Shown here: in pieces, positions 18,571-28,276 of the stretch
Layout of the letters: each line of letters starts with the position of its first letter
How positions within the stretch are numbered: position 1 is the first letter of the stretch
NCBI GenBank assembly: GCA_002842985.1
Contig: PHEQ01000002.1
Location: forward strand, 62,001 to 126,000
DNA length: 64,000 nucleotides
Reading direction: 5' to 3'
DNA from: Alphaproteobacteria bacterium HGW-Alphaproteobacteria-1
Lineage (GTDB): Bacteria; Pseudomonadota; Alphaproteobacteria; Rhodobacterales; Rhodobacteraceae
Program-made: the position numbers and the translations under genes
Notes under the pieces: model-generated
Told to the model about the DNA's origin: nothing
The model's input: the letters and a program-made list of their open reading frames with translations, nothing else
The model's database searches: none

Positions 18571-21273
18571 TCAGCCGAAAATGTCGATTGCGGCATCGAG
18601 CCCCGCAAGCGAGGTAACGCCCGTGAGTTCGATGCTGCTGCCGCCCCCGAAATCGAGCACGGCGTTGCCGCCCCCGTTGATCGACCCGAAATTCGTCACC
18701 ACCTCGGCTGCGGTCAGGCCGCCGCCCCAGAGCGTGCCGGTCAGCAACAGCCGGTCGCCGTCAGTGGCATTGAAGAACTCGAAGACATCGGCCCCGTAGT
18801 TGGTCCCGGCACCTGCACCGCCATAGATGAACACATCCGCGCCCGTGCCACCGAAGATCGTATCGTTACCGGCGCCGCCGTCGAGCCGGTCGTTTCCGGC
18901 ACCGCCGAACAGCAGGTCGTCACCCGCGTCTCCGACAAGAATGTCGTCGCCCGCCCCCCCCACAAGCGTGTCCTGCCCTGCCCCGCCCCAGAGCGTATCG
19001 CGCCCCTCGCCGCCGTCGAGCAGGTCGTCGCCGCCGCCACCGCCAAGCGTGTCGTTGCCCGCGCCGCCCATCAGCGTATCGTTGCCCGCAGCGCCCCAAA
19101 GCTGGTCATCGCCCGCCCCGCCATCGGCCAGATCGTCGCCGAAAAACAGCCCGATCGTGTCATTTCCGTCTCCGCCGGTGACGCTGTCGTTGCCGAACGA
19201 GGCCCAGATCTCGTCTGCCCCGGCCCCGCCGTGGATCTCGTCATGACCGGCCCCGCCGCCAAGCGTGTCGTTGCCCGCCTCGCCCCAGAGCGTGTCATTG
19301 CCGTCCGAGCCCCAAAGCTCGTCCGCCTCCGATCCGCCAAACATCAGGTCGTGTCCCGGCCCGCCACCCAGCATGTCGTTGCCGTCACCGCCAAGCAGCG
19401 TATCATTGCCCTCCGCGCCAAACAGCCGGTCACGCCCCGGCCCGCCGATCAGGCTGTCATTGCCCACGCCGCCGCCAAGGTCGTCATTGCCACCGCCGCC
19501 GTCGAGCGTGTCATCGCCGTCGCCGCCAAAGAGTGTGTCGTTGTCGGCACCGCCCGACAGGCTGTCATGCCCCGGTCCCCCGCCCAGAGAATCGCGCCCG
19601 TTCCCACCCCGCAGCGTGTCATTGCCACCCAGACCGAAGATCGTGTCATCCCCCTCGAGACCGTCGATAACGTCCGCCCCGGCGGTCCCGCCGAGAGCAT
19701 CCGCGTCCGGTGTGCCGGTGATCGGCAGGGTGAAGCTGCTGGTGAGGATAGGCAGCCGGTCGGGCCAGTCGAAGACCGGGCCGAACAGCCGCGCGGCGTC
19801 GAGCAGGACCGGCGTTGTCGCGGTGATCTCCACCACGGTGTCGCGGAACCTGAGCCGGGCAAAACCAAGCCCCGCCTCGATCCCGAGTTGCCCGGTGTTG
19901 CGCAGGAACGGCAGCGCCGAGAGGTCGAGCCGGTCAGTGCCCGGCGCAAAATCGGTGATCCGCACAAGGCCGGAGCCTGCGGAGATGACAAACACATCCG
20001 CCCCCGCACCGCCGCGCATCACGGTCTCGCCCGGTCCGCTCAGAAGGATGTCGTTGCCCGCGCCGCCCGAGAGCGTGTCCGCGCCGAAGCCGCGCGCCAT
20101 CAAGAGGTCGTCGCCCGCCGTTCCGGTCAGCAGCGCCGCCGCGTTGCCGCCGGTTTCCGCCACCACGCCAAGCGTGGAGAGATCGAGAGCGAACTGGCTG
20201 ATCCCGCCGCGCGCATCGCCCGCAACAAAAAGTTGGAGTTGCGTGCCAAGGATGGCGGCGCTCAATTGGCCCACATTCTCAAGCCCCAGTCCAGGGGCAT
20301 GCACAACCGTCTCCACATGCAGAAGCTGCCCGTCGGGCAGAAGGCGAAACAGGCTCAGCCCGTCATCCGCGCCCCCCGCTGCAACGAAGACATGATCGCC
20401 CACCTGCGCCACGCTCACCCCCTGCGCCCCGCCGAAGCGCGTGGCGAGCGTGTCCAGCACGTGATCCACCAGCACCATCGTGCCATCGGCCTCAACGCGC
20501 ACCACGCTGAGCGATTGCGTGCCCGCCGCCGCGATGATCGCGAAGGTGGCGCCATGGGCGCTCACCACCTCGAGCGCGGTGACATCGGCCACCGCCAGAC
20601 CGCCGCCGCCATCCAGCACACCGCGCGCCGAGAGGGCGCCGGTCGTGGCATCGACGGCAAAGCTGTAAAGCGCGCCCGCACCCTGATCGAGCGCCAGAAG
20701 CTGCATGTCGGCCCCCGCACCCACCAGCGACAGAAGCGCCGGACCGGCAAGCAGGGCCGCGCCATCCGGTCCCTGCGGCATGGCGGTCGAGACAGGCGCC
20801 GCCAGACCGGACCGGAACACCAGAAGCTGCCCCGTGCCGCTATCTGCGGCAAACAACGTTTCCAACCCGCCGATTCGCGCCGAGACCAGCGCCGACACCT
20901 CGCTGACCGCCTGCGGCAGGCGGCCCAGCGCGATCGTCGCGCCAAAGCCGCCCGTCCCGGTCAATTCCTGCGCGAGAATCGCCCGCCCACCGCCATCGGA
21001 TGCGCTGCCAAAGGCCAGCGCCATGCGCCCCGCCGCCCCGACGGGGGCGGCAAGCCCGGTTTGCCCGGTGGTAACCGCGCCGGGGAAATGGATGGTATCG
21101 ACAAGCTGTGCGATAACATCCTCTGCCAACCGAAAGGACAACAGGCCGCCAAGCGGCCCGGTCCCCGCCACCAGATGCGCCCCGGACGGCAACCAGGCCA
21201 CGTCCAGATCGCGTAGATCCTGATCGAGCAGCGGATCGCCAAGACCGAGATGCGCGACAAACTGCAGACCCAT
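18571..21273 (-). CDS. Secreted RTX calcium-binding protein with beta-propeller-like N-terminal half
   Basis: A 900-residue acidic protein. Residues 1-380 are built of repeated short strands ([35 protein letters not shown]) as in a beta-propeller. A short RTX block lies at 383-430, and a long block of about 33 GGxGxDxUx nonapeptides runs from 518 to 815. The C-terminal 85 residues end in DAAIDIFG, the kind of uncleaved tail used for type I secretion. There is no N-terminal signal peptide, as expected for that route. GGAGGGGG directly before the ATG at 21273 sets the start. No type I secretion genes are in the window. Function unknown; an adhesin or matrix protein next to polysaccharide genes is plausible. 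Confidence 0.9.
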   Translation of the reverse strand: MGLQFVAHLGLGDPLLDQDLRDLDVAWLPSGAHLVAGTGPLGGLLSFRLAEDVIAQLVDTIHFPGAVTTGQTGLAAPVGAAGRMALAFGSASDGGGRAILAQELTGTGGFGATIALGRLPQAVSEVSALVSARIGGLETLFAADSGTGQLLVFRSGLAAPVSTAMPQGPDGAALLAGPALLSLVGAGADMQLLALDQGAGALYSFAVDATTGALSARGVLDGGGGLAVADVTALEVVSAHGATFAIIAAAGTQSLSVVRVEADGTMVLVDHVLDTLATRFGGAQGVSVAQVGDHVFVAAGGADDGLSLFRLLPDGQLLHVETVVHAPGLGLENVGQLSAAILGTQLQLFVAGDARGGISQFALDLSTLGVVAETGGNAAALLTGTAGDDLLMARGFGADTLSGGAGNDILLSGPGETVMRGGAGADVFVISAGSGLVRITDFAPGTDRLDLSALPFLRNTGQLGIEAGLGFARLRFRDTVVEITATTPVLLDAARLFGPVFDWPDRLPILTSSFTLPITGTPDADALGGTAGADVIDGLEGDDTIFGLGGNDTLRGGNGRDSLGGGPGHDSLSGGADNDTLFGGDGDDTLDGGGGNDDLGGGVGNDSLIGGPGRDRLFGAEGNDTLLGGDGNDMLGGGPGHDLMFGGSEADELWGSDGNDTLWGEAGNDTLGGGAGHDEIHGGAGADEIWASFGNDSVTGGDGNDTIGLFFGDDLADGGAGDDQLWGAAGNDTLMGGAGNDTLGGGGGDDLLDGGEGRDTLWGGAGQDTLVGGAGDDILVGDAGDDLLFGGAGNDRLDGGAGNDTIFGGTGADVFIYGGAGAGTNYGADVFEFFNATDGDRLLLTGTLWGGGLTAAEVVTNFGSINGGGNAVLDFGGGSSIELTGVTSLAGLDAAIDIFG

Positions 21274-21532
21274 GACCCCCTCCACCACACACTGGTCCCG
21301 GGTATCGCGGGCAAGAGCGGAGACAGCAGCGCAAAAAGCGGGCAGAACCGCGCCTTTTGCAGACGTCTTTAGGCAATTTTCATATTTTCACGACAGTGTG
21401 ATCCCGAGACTGGTCAAAAGCGACGCACGCCGCTACGTTCCCAAGCGGGGGACTGAACCTCAGACCCGCCGAGGTTTCGGCCCGTGGAATTTGTCACGAG
21501 GACCGGACCGCCACGGATCGAAGAGGGACGAT

Positions 21533-22669
21533 ATGCGGATACTTGTTGTCGGGGCCGGCTTCAGCGGGGCCGTGATCGCGCGCGAACTGGCCGAGGCAGG
21601 CCACAAGGTCACAGTGCTCGAATCGCGGACGCATGTGGCCGGAAACTGCCATACCGAACGCTGCGCCGAGACGGGGATTCTCGTCCATGTCTACGGCCCG
21701 CACATCTTTCACACCGACGATGCCGAGGTCTGGGCCTATGTGAACCGCTACGCGCGGTTTCAACCCTATGCGCACCGGGTCAAGGCCACGGTGGGCGGTC
21801 AGGTCTTTGGCCTGCCGCTCAGCCTGCACACGATCAACCAGTTTTTCGGCCGCGCCTTTCGTCCCGAGGAGGCGCGCCGCTTCATCCTTGACGATCAGGC
21901 GCAACCATCCCAGCACGAGCCGCGCAGTTTCGAGGAACAGGCGCTCGCAATGATGGGTCCCGCACTTTATCAAGCGTTCTTTCGGGGCTATACCGAAAAG
22001 CAATGGGGCCTCTCGCCCGATCAACTTCCCGCGTCCATCCTCAAGCGGCTGCCGATGCGCTTCAGCTACGAGGACAGCTATTTCGCGCACCGGTTCCAGG
22101 GGCTGCCAGAGGCGGGTTATACCGCGCTTGTCGCGGGCATTCTCGACCATCCCGGCATCGACGTGCATCTCGATTGCCCCTACACGCCCGAGCAGGGGCA
22201 GCGCGCCGATCACCTGTTCTGGTCGGGGCCGCTTGACGGGTATTTCGGGAACCGGCTGGGCGATCTGGGCTATCGCACGCTCGATTTCGAACGGTTCACC
22301 GCACAAGGGGACTGGCAAGGCTGCGCAGTGATGAATTATCCTGACCGCGACACGCCCTATACCCGCATCACCGAGCACAAGCATTTCAGTCCCTGGGAAC
22401 GTCACGAGATGACCGTGTGCTACCGCGAATATCCCCGCGCCTGCACGCCCGGCGACATCCCCTATTACCCCATCCGTCTGACGCAGGAAAAACTCCTTCT
22501 GGCACAATACGAGCGTCTCGCCGCCGAAGAATGCGGGGTGAGCTTTGTCGGACGACTGGGCACCTATCGCTATATCGACATGGACGTGACCATCCGCGAG
22601 GCGCTCGACGCCGCGCGCGGCTTTCTTGCTGGCCACGCGCGCAGATCGGCAACAGTCGCGGCGCTCTGA
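21533..22669 (+). CDS. glf: UDP-galactopyranose mutase
   Basis: A 378-residue flavoenzyme that interconverts UDP-galactopyranose and UDP-galactofuranose. The N-terminal FAD fold is VVGAGFSGAVIA, followed by GNCHTE and the family signature YGPHIFHTDD; GYTEKQWG and the C-terminal TYRYIDMDVTI are also typical. The ATG at 21533 follows AGAGGGA at 21522-21528. UDP-Galf is used only for surface glycans, so at least one Galf transferase should be nearby; the GT2 at 4704 is one candidate. A 259-base spacer separates it from the divergent RTX gene, with no clear terminator or operator. Confidence 0.96.
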   Translation: MRILVVGAGFSGAVIARELAEAGHKVTVLESRTHVAGNCHTERCAETGILVHVYGPHIFHTDDAEVWAYVNRYARFQPYAHRVKATVGGQVFGLPLSLHTINQFFGRAFRPEEARRFILDDQAQPSQHEPRSFEEQALAMMGPALYQAFFRGYTEKQWGLSPDQLPASILKRLPMRFSYEDSYFAHRFQGLPEAGYTALVAGILDHPGIDVHLDCPYTPEQGQRADHLFWSGPLDGYFGNRLGDLGYRTLDFERFTAQGDWQGCAVMNYPDRDTPYTRITEHKHFSPWERHEMTVCYREYPRACTPGDIPYYPIRLTQEKLLLAQYERLAAEECGVSFVGRLGTYRYIDMDVTIREALDAARGFLAGHARRSATVAAL

Positions 22670-22804
22670 GCACGCAACCGCGACGACACGGATTCCCCCA
22701 AGTGCGGAATGTGCTATCGCTGTGTCAGGATCGGCAGCGGCCCGCGATGTGGGCAACGCTGACACAAGCCATAGGACCAAGGCACAGGGCAGAGCAAAAA
22801 ACAT

Positions 22805-23926
22805 ATGAAACGGGCACTTATCACCGGCATCACCGGGCAGGACGGCAGCTATCTGGCGGAGTTTCTGCTGAAAAAGGGCTACGAGGTTCATGGCATCAAG
22901 CGGCGGGCCTCGCTCTTCAACACGCAGCGGATCGACCATATCTATCAGGATCCGCATTCAAACCATCAGCGGCTCAAGCTGCATTATGGCGATCTGACCG
23001 ACAGCTCCAATCTGACCCGCATCCTCGCGGAAGTGCGCCCTGACGAGGTCTATAACCTTGGCGCACAGAGCCATGTCGCCGTGAGCTTCGAGGCGCCGGA
23101 ATACACCGCCGATGTGGACGCCATCGGCACGCTGCGCCTGCTCGAGGCGATCCGGTTTCTGGGGCTGGAGAAAGTCACCCGTTTTTACCAGGCCTCGACC
23201 TCCGAACTTTACGGGCTTGTGCAGGAAACCCCGCAGCGCGAGACCACGCCGTTCCATCCGCGCTCGCCCTATGCGGTGGCCAAGCTCTTTGCCTACTGGA
23301 CCTGTGTCAACTATCGCGAGGCTTATGGCATGTATGCCTGCAACGGCATTCTCTTCAACCACGAGAGCCCGCGCCGCGGCGAGACCTTCGTGACGCGCAA
23401 GATCACGCGCGGGCTGGCCAATATCGCGCAGGGGCTTGAGGACTGCCTTTACATGGGCAATATCGATGCGCTGCGGGATTGGGGGCACGCCAGAGATTAC
23501 GTGCGGATGCAGTGGATGATGTTGCAGCAGGACGCGCCCGAGGATTTCGTGATTGCGACCGGTGTGCAGTATTCGGTGCGCGAATTCATCCATTGGACAG
23601 CACAAGAGCTTGGACTCAAGATCAAGTTTAGCGGTGAGGGCGTCAACGAGATCGGCACTGTGGCCGAGGTGCACGGCGACAACGCCCCCGGCGTGGTGCC
23701 CGGCGACGTGGTCGTGCGGATCGACCCGCGCTATTTCCGTCCCGCCGAGGTGGAGACGCTTCTGGGCGATCCGTCCAAGGCCAGGGAAAGACTTGGCTGG
23801 GTGCCCGAGATCACCGCGCAGGAGATGTGCGCCGAGATGGTGCGCGAAGACCTGAAAAGCGCGCAGCGCCATGCGCTTCTGAAACAACATGGCATGGACA
23901 TGCCGGTGAGCTTCGAGAACGGGTGA
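22805..23926 (+). CDS. gmd: GDP-mannose 4,6-dehydratase
   Basis: A 373-residue extended SDR that converts GDP-D-mannose to GDP-4-keto-6-deoxy-D-mannose, the first step to GDP-L-fucose. NADP-binding [11 protein letters not shown] near the N-terminus, [23 protein letters not shown] and the catalytic Y-x3-K in [11 protein letters not shown], and [19 protein letters not shown] are diagnostic. Length is normal. The start ATG at 22805 has only a weak purine stretch upstream. It is followed 5 bases later by fcl, so the pair is translated as one operon. The preceding 135-base spacer probably carries its own promoter; none is clear. Confidence 0.97.
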   Translation: MKRALITGITGQDGSYLAEFLLKKGYEVHGIKRRASLFNTQRIDHIYQDPHSNHQRLKLHYGDLTDSSNLTRILAEVRPDEVYNLGAQSHVAVSFEAPEYTADVDAIGTLRLLEAIRFLGLEKVTRFYQASTSELYGLVQETPQRETTPFHPRSPYAVAKLFAYWTCVNYREAYGMYACNGILFNHESPRRGETFVTRKITRGLANIAQGLEDCLYMGNIDALRDWGHARDYVRMQWMMLQQDAPEDFVIATGVQYSVREFIHWTAQELGLKIKFSGEGVNEIGTVAEVHGDNAPGVVPGDVVVRIDPRYFRPAEVETLLGDPSKARERLGWVPEITAQEMCAEMVREDLKSAQRHALLKQHGMDMPVSFENG

Positions 23927-23931
23927 GCGAT

Positions 23932-24900
23932 ATGCGCGTCTACGTCGCGGGGCACAGGGGCATGGTGGGCGGCGCGATCCTGCGGCGGCTGGAGGCGCGG
24001 GCAGCGGCGGGCGAGCGGATCGAGTTGATCACCGCGACCCATGCCGAGCTTGACCTGACCGATCAGGCAGCGGTGCGCGGCTTCATGTCCGATCAGCGCC
24101 CCGACGTGGTGATCCTCGCCGCCGCGAAGGTGGGCGGCATCCATGCCAACAAGACCTACCCGGCCGATTTCATCTATGACAACCTGATGATCGAGTGCAA
24201 CGTGATCCATCAGGCATTTGCCGCCGGGGTGACGCGCCTCTTGCAGCTTGGATCAAGCTGCATCTACCCGCGCGAGGCCCGGCAGCCGATGACCGAGGAC
24301 GCGCTTCTCACCGGCCCGCTGGAACCCACCAACGAGCCCTATGCCATCGCCAAGATCGCGGGCATCAAGCTTTGCGAGAGTTACAACCGGCAGCACGGCA
24401 CCGATTACCGCTCGGTCATGCCCACGAACCTCTACGGGCCCGGCGACAATTTCCACCCCGAAAATTCCCACGTCCTGCCCGCCCTCATCCGCCGCTTTCA
24501 CGAGGCCGCGCAAGCGGGGCGCGAAGAGGTCACGATCTGGGGCTCTGGCAAGCCACGCCGCGAATTCCTGCATGTCGATGACATGGCCGAGGCGTCGCTG
24601 TTCGTCCTGGACCTCGACAAGCCCACCTACAAAGCCAACACAGCGCCGATGCTAAGCCATATCAACGTCGGCACCGGGCAGGATGTCACTATTCTGGAGC
24701 TGGCGCGGATGGTGGCGCGGGTCACGGGCTACAAGGGCCGGATCGCCACCGATCCGACAAAACCGGACGGCACGATGCGCAAGCTGATGGATGTGAGCCG
24801 TCTGGAGGGCATGGGCTGGCGCGCCGCCATCGCTCTGGAGGACGGGATCGCGGGCACCTATCAATGGTTTCTGGATCATCAGAACGATTTTCGTGGCTAA
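23932..24900 (+). CDS. fcl: GDP-L-fucose synthase
   Basis: A 322-residue epimerase-reductase completing GDP-L-fucose synthesis from the Gmd product. Visible are [12 protein letters not shown] (NADP binding), [25 protein letters not shown], and [11 protein letters not shown] with catalytic Y-x3-K, all hallmark segments of WcaG/Fcl. [11 protein letters not shown] and [12 protein letters not shown] are also conserved. The ATG at 23932 lies 5 bases after the gmd stop. manC follows 23 bases later. The three genes supply GDP-mannose and GDP-fucose to the polysaccharide; a phosphomannomutase is not in the window. Confidence 0.97.
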   Translation: MRVYVAGHRGMVGGAILRRLEARAAAGERIELITATHAELDLTDQAAVRGFMSDQRPDVVILAAAKVGGIHANKTYPADFIYDNLMIECNVIHQAFAAGVTRLLQLGSSCIYPREARQPMTEDALLTGPLEPTNEPYAIAKIAGIKLCESYNRQHGTDYRSVMPTNLYGPGDNFHPENSHVLPALIRRFHEAAQAGREEVTIWGSGKPRREFLHVDDMAEASLFVLDLDKPTYKANTAPMLSHINVGTGQDVTILELARMVARVTGYKGRIATDPTKPDGTMRKLMDVSRLEGMGWRAAIALEDGIAGTYQWFLDHQNDFRG

Positions 24901-24923
24901 GGCCGGGCAAGGGACGTTTGACC

Positions 24924-26372
24924 ATGACTGAGGATATCCATCCGCTCCTGCTCTGCGGCGGCTCCGGCACACGGCTATGGCCGCTGTCGCGCAAGAGCTA
25001 TCCCAAGCAGTTCACCCGGCTCACCGGTGCCGAAAGCCTGTTTCAGGCCTCTGCGCGCCGTCTCTCGGGGCCGGGCTATGCCGCGCCTGCGGTGATCACC
25101 GGGTCGGATTACCGCTTTGTCGTGACCGAACAACTGGCCGGTGTGGAAATCGCCGCCGCCACCACGCTGATCGAGCCGGAGGGTCGCAACACCGCCCCCG
25201 CGATCCTGGCCGGTGCGCTCGACCTGCAGGCGCGCGCGCCCGGAGCCCTTATGCTGGTCGCGCCGTCGGATCACGTGATCCCCGATCCCGAGAGATTCCG
25301 CGCCGCCGTGCAGGCCGCCATCCCGGCGGCCAGGGCGGGACAGATCGTGACCTTCGGCATCCGGCCCGACCGGGCCGAGACCGGCTATGGCTGGCTTGCG
25401 CTCAACAAGGCGCCCGAGGCCGATTTCGCACCCGTGCCGCAACCGCTCAGGGGCTTTGTCGAAAAACCGGACGCGGCAACGGCAGAGGCGTTGCTGGCCG
25501 ATGGCCTGCACCTGTGGAACGCGGGTATATTCCTGTTTTCCACTGACACGATCCTGACGGCCTTCGAGACCCACCAACCCGCCATGCTGGCTGCGGTGAC
25601 CCGCGCCTATCAGGCGGCAGCGCGCGATCTGCATTTCCTGCGCCTCGACCCCGAAGCATGGGCCGCGTGCGAGAACGACTCCATCGACTACGCGGTGATG
25701 GAAAAAGCCGACAACCTGAGCGTCGCGCCCTATGGCGGGACATGGTCCGATCTTGGCGGCTGGGACGCGGTCTGGCGCGAAAGCGCGCCGGACAGCGCGG
25801 GTGTCGTCACCTCCGGTCCCGCCACGGCCATCGATTGCACCGATACGCTCTTGCGCGCCGAGGACGGCCAACAGGCGCTTGTCGGCATCGGCCTCACGGA
25901 CATCATCGCCGTGGCCATGCCCGACGCGGTGCTCGTGGCCCATCGGAGCCGCGCGCAGGACGTGAAAAAGGCGGTGGAGGCGCTGAAGAAACAAGGCGCC
26001 AAGCAGGCCGAGACACTGCCCCGCGACTACCGCCCCTGGGGCTGGTTCGAGAGCCTCGCCACCGGCGGTCGCTTTCAGGTCAAGCGCATCCATGTCCATC
26101 CCGGCGCCGCGCTCAGCCTCCAGAGCCATCATCACCGCTCGGAACACTGGATCGTCGTCGAGGGCACGGCGAAAGTGACCATAGACGACAAGGTGCTGCT
26201 CGTGAGCGAGAACCAGTCGGTCTATATTCCGATCGGCGCGGTGCACCGCATGGAGAATCCCGGCAAGGTGCCGATGGTCCTGATCGAAGTGCAGACCGGC
26301 ACCTATCTCGGTGAGGACGACATCATCCGATACGAGGATATCTACGCCCGGGGTCAGGGCGCCAAGGGCTGA
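24924..26372 (+). CDS. manC: Mannose-1-phosphate guanylyltransferase / mannose-6-phosphate isomerase
   Basis: A 482-residue type II bifunctional enzyme. The N-terminal nucleotidyltransferase domain carries LCGGSGTRLWPLSRKSYPKQF (split across residues 9-29), the FVEKPD signature and WNAGIFLF. The C-terminal cupin domain (from about residue 350) carries PWGWFE, VKRIHVHPGAALSLQ and HHHRSEHWIVVEGTA, the zinc-binding isomerase part. It makes GDP-mannose for gmd-fcl. The start ATG at 24924 has AAGGGA upstream. It ends the plus-strand polysaccharide genes; pcaB lies convergent after 66 bases. Confidence 0.96.
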   Translation: MTEDIHPLLLCGGSGTRLWPLSRKSYPKQFTRLTGAESLFQASARRLSGPGYAAPAVITGSDYRFVVTEQLAGVEIAAATTLIEPEGRNTAPAILAGALDLQARAPGALMLVAPSDHVIPDPERFRAAVQAAIPAARAGQIVTFGIRPDRAETGYGWLALNKAPEADFAPVPQPLRGFVEKPDAATAEALLADGLHLWNAGIFLFSTDTILTAFETHQPAMLAAVTRAYQAAARDLHFLRLDPEAWAACENDSIDYAVMEKADNLSVAPYGGTWSDLGGWDAVWRESAPDSAGVVTSGPATAIDCTDTLLRAEDGQQALVGIGLTDIIAVAMPDAVLVAHRSRAQDVKKAVEALKKQGAKQAETLPRDYRPWGWFESLATGGRFQVKRIHVHPGAALSLQSHHHRSEHWIVVEGTAKVTIDDKVLLVSENQSVYIPIGAVHRMENPGKVPMVLIEVQTGTYLGEDDIIRYEDIYARGQGAKG

Positions 26373-26438
26373 GCGGCGACGCGCGTGGACAAGCAGCGCC
26401 AGGCGCGGGCCGCGCACAGACCGCTTCCCTGACGACGA

Positions 26439-27500
26439 TCACCGAGCGACTGCCCCCATCCTCGTCACCGAAGCGCAGAGCGTTTGCGCAGCCCCGAGCG
26501 CGCGGGCGGCAACCTCGGTCATCGGCGGCAAGATCATCCATTCCAGCGCCCAGGCCGCGCCGGAACGTTCCTGTTCATGAACCAGCGCGTGATGCATTCC
26601 GGCAAGTTGTCCGGCGTTGTAGCGCGCGAGCGTCACAAGAAGTTCAGCCAGAACCGGGTTCTGCTTGTGCGGCATGGCCGAAGAGGTGCCGCCGCCCGCA
26701 AGCGCGATCTCGTCCAGCCCCTGTTGCGCCATCAGGCAGATATCCTGCCCCATCTTGCCAAGCGTGCCGGTCACGAGCGACAGGAGCCCCGCGAAGTCTG
26801 CCAGATCGTCGCGCGTCGCGTGCCAGGCGCGGGCGGGATTGCCAAGGCCAAGCTCCTTTGCCATGGCGGTCGCGATCGCCGTGCCATGGGGCGCAAGTTC
26901 TGCGCGGGTGCCCACCGGGCCGCCCAGTTGCAGAACCTCGACGCGCGGGCGCAGATGGGCGAGCCGTTCGACGTGGCGGGTAAGCGGGTCACGCCATGTG
27001 GCAAGCCGGTCGGCCACGGTGACAGGCAGCGCCGCCTGCATCCGGGTGCGCCCCATCAGGGGATTTGCGCCGAAGCGCTGCGTGAGATCGTCAAGCGCGG
27101 TCTTCAGGCCGTCCAGCCGCGCCAGCAGCAGCGCGTTCACCGCGCGCAGCGTCAGGCTGAGCGCGGTGTCGAGCACATCCTGCGAGGTGGCACCACGATG
27201 GATCGTGCCCGGCGCGGCGGGAATCGCGGCGCGGAGCGCGGCCACCAGCGCCGGCACCGGCAGGCCGTCGCGCGCGGTGCCCTCGCGCAAGTCATCGGCA
27301 TCTGGCACAAAGGCCTTGATGGCCCGCGCCGTTTCTTCGGCATGGCGCGCCGGGATCACGCCGACCGACCCAAGAGCGCGGGTAAAGGCCGCCTCGAAGG
27401 CCAGCATATGCGCAATCTGACGCTCGGGGGCCCACAGCGCGCGCGCCTGCGCATCGCCAAAATGCACGCTGAACCACGGGTTTGTGAATACATCCGTCAC
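26439..27500 (-). CDS. pcaB: 3-carboxy-cis,cis-muconate cycloisomerase
   Basis: A 353-residue fumarase/aspartase superfamily enzyme that cyclises 3-carboxymuconate, the ring-cleavage product of protocatechuate, to 4-carboxymuconolactone. The superfamily signature is GTSSAMPHKQNPV, with RGATSQDVLDTA and MGRTRMQAALPV earlier. It is shorter than the roughly 450-residue PcaB of pseudomonads, as is common in Rhodobacterales. The start is GTG at 27500, preceded by GGAGG and overlapping the pcaD stop by 4 bases (GTGA). It is the last gene of the 11-gene operon. Confidence 0.93.
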   Translation of the reverse strand: MTDVFTNPWFSVHFGDAQARALWAPERQIAHMLAFEAAFTRALGSVGVIPARHAEETARAIKAFVPDADDLREGTARDGLPVPALVAALRAAIPAAPGTIHRGATSQDVLDTALSLTLRAVNALLLARLDGLKTALDDLTQRFGANPLMGRTRMQAALPVTVADRLATWRDPLTRHVERLAHLRPRVEVLQLGGPVGTRAELAPHGTAIATAMAKELGLGNPARAWHATRDDLADFAGLLSLVTGTLGKMGQDICLMAQQGLDEIALAGGGTSSAMPHKQNPVLAELLVTLARYNAGQLAGMHHALVHEQERSGAAWALEWMILPPMTEVAARALGAAQTLCASVTRMGAVAR

Positions 27501-28276
27501 ATGAGCCTCCCGCGCAGCGCGCTCACGGCCCCCGCCACAGCCTCGGGGGCCTCGATACAAGGCAGATGGCCGCAGCCGTCCAGCACCTCGACGGTGGCAC
27601 CGGGTATCAAGGCCGCCAGCGCCGCCACCAGATCGGGCGGGGTGGCGAGGTCCTCGGCCCCGGCAAGGCAGCAGGTGGGCAGGGCCAGCCGCGCGCTCTG
27701 TTCGGTGAAATCGGTGTCGCGGATCGCAGCACAGACCCCGGCATAGCCCCCAGCGGGCGTGCGGGTCAGCATGTTGCGATAGCCTGCCAGAGCGGCGGTC
27801 TGTGTGCGGCGAAAGCGCGTGCTGAACCACCGTTCAAGAATGTTCTCGGACATGGCAGCGATGCCGTCGCGCCGGACCGTGTCGATGCGCGCATTCCAGC
27901 CCTCGGCATCGCCGATCCGCGCGCCAGTGCAGCACAGCACCAGCCCCGCCGCAAGATCGGGCCGCACGGCGGCCAGCCCTTGCGCGATCATGCCGCCCAC
28001 AGAGACGCCGCAGATCACGGCATGGCGCAGGCCAAGGTGATCCATCAGCGCGGCCACATCCTCTACCAGATGGGCCATTGTGACGGGGCCCTCGTCGCTC
28101 AGCCCGTGACCGCGCTTGTCGAGGCAAAGGACCGGCACATCCGTGCCAAGCCCCGCGATCACCCCGTCCCAGATGCGGAAATCGGTGCCGAGCGAGTTGA
28201 GACACACCACCGGCACACCCGCGCCGGGACGATAGCGGTAATGCAGGGTGACGCCGTCGAGCGTGGCAAAGGGCAT
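27497..28276 (-). CDS. pcaD: 3-oxoadipate enol-lactonase
   Basis: A 259-residue alpha/beta hydrolase that opens beta-ketoadipate enol-lactone to beta-ketoadipate. The nucleophile elbow is CGVSVGGM, the oxyanion strand is LNSLGTDFRIWD, and the catalytic His lies in DGCGHLPCIEAPEA. The ATG at 28276 overlaps the stop of the BKACE gene by one base (TGATG), so translation is coupled. It is not fused to the decarboxylase, since PcaC is a separate gene (30444-30827). Cytoplasmic. Confidence 0.93.
   Translation of the reverse strand: MPFATLDGVTLHYRYRPGAGVPVVCLNSLGTDFRIWDGVIAGLGTDVPVLCLDKRGHGLSDEGPVTMAHLVEDVAALMDHLGLRHAVICGVSVGGMIAQGLAAVRPDLAAGLVLCCTGARIGDAEGWNARIDTVRRDGIAAMSENILERWFSTRFRRTQTAALAGYRNMLTRTPAGGYAGVCAAIRDTDFTEQSARLALPTCCLAGAEDLATPPDLVAALAALIPGATVEVLDGCGHLPCIEAPEAVAGAVSALRGRLM

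Noticed and set aside
18526..21216. Plus-strand open frame of nearly 900 codons opposite the RTX gene
   Set aside because: Its apparent repeats are only the mirror of the RTX nonapeptides. The minus-strand product has the calcium-binding consensus and a strong ribosome site.
26373..26438. Terminator between manC and pcaB
   Set aside because: No convincing stem with a T-run in the 66 bases; left unannotated.
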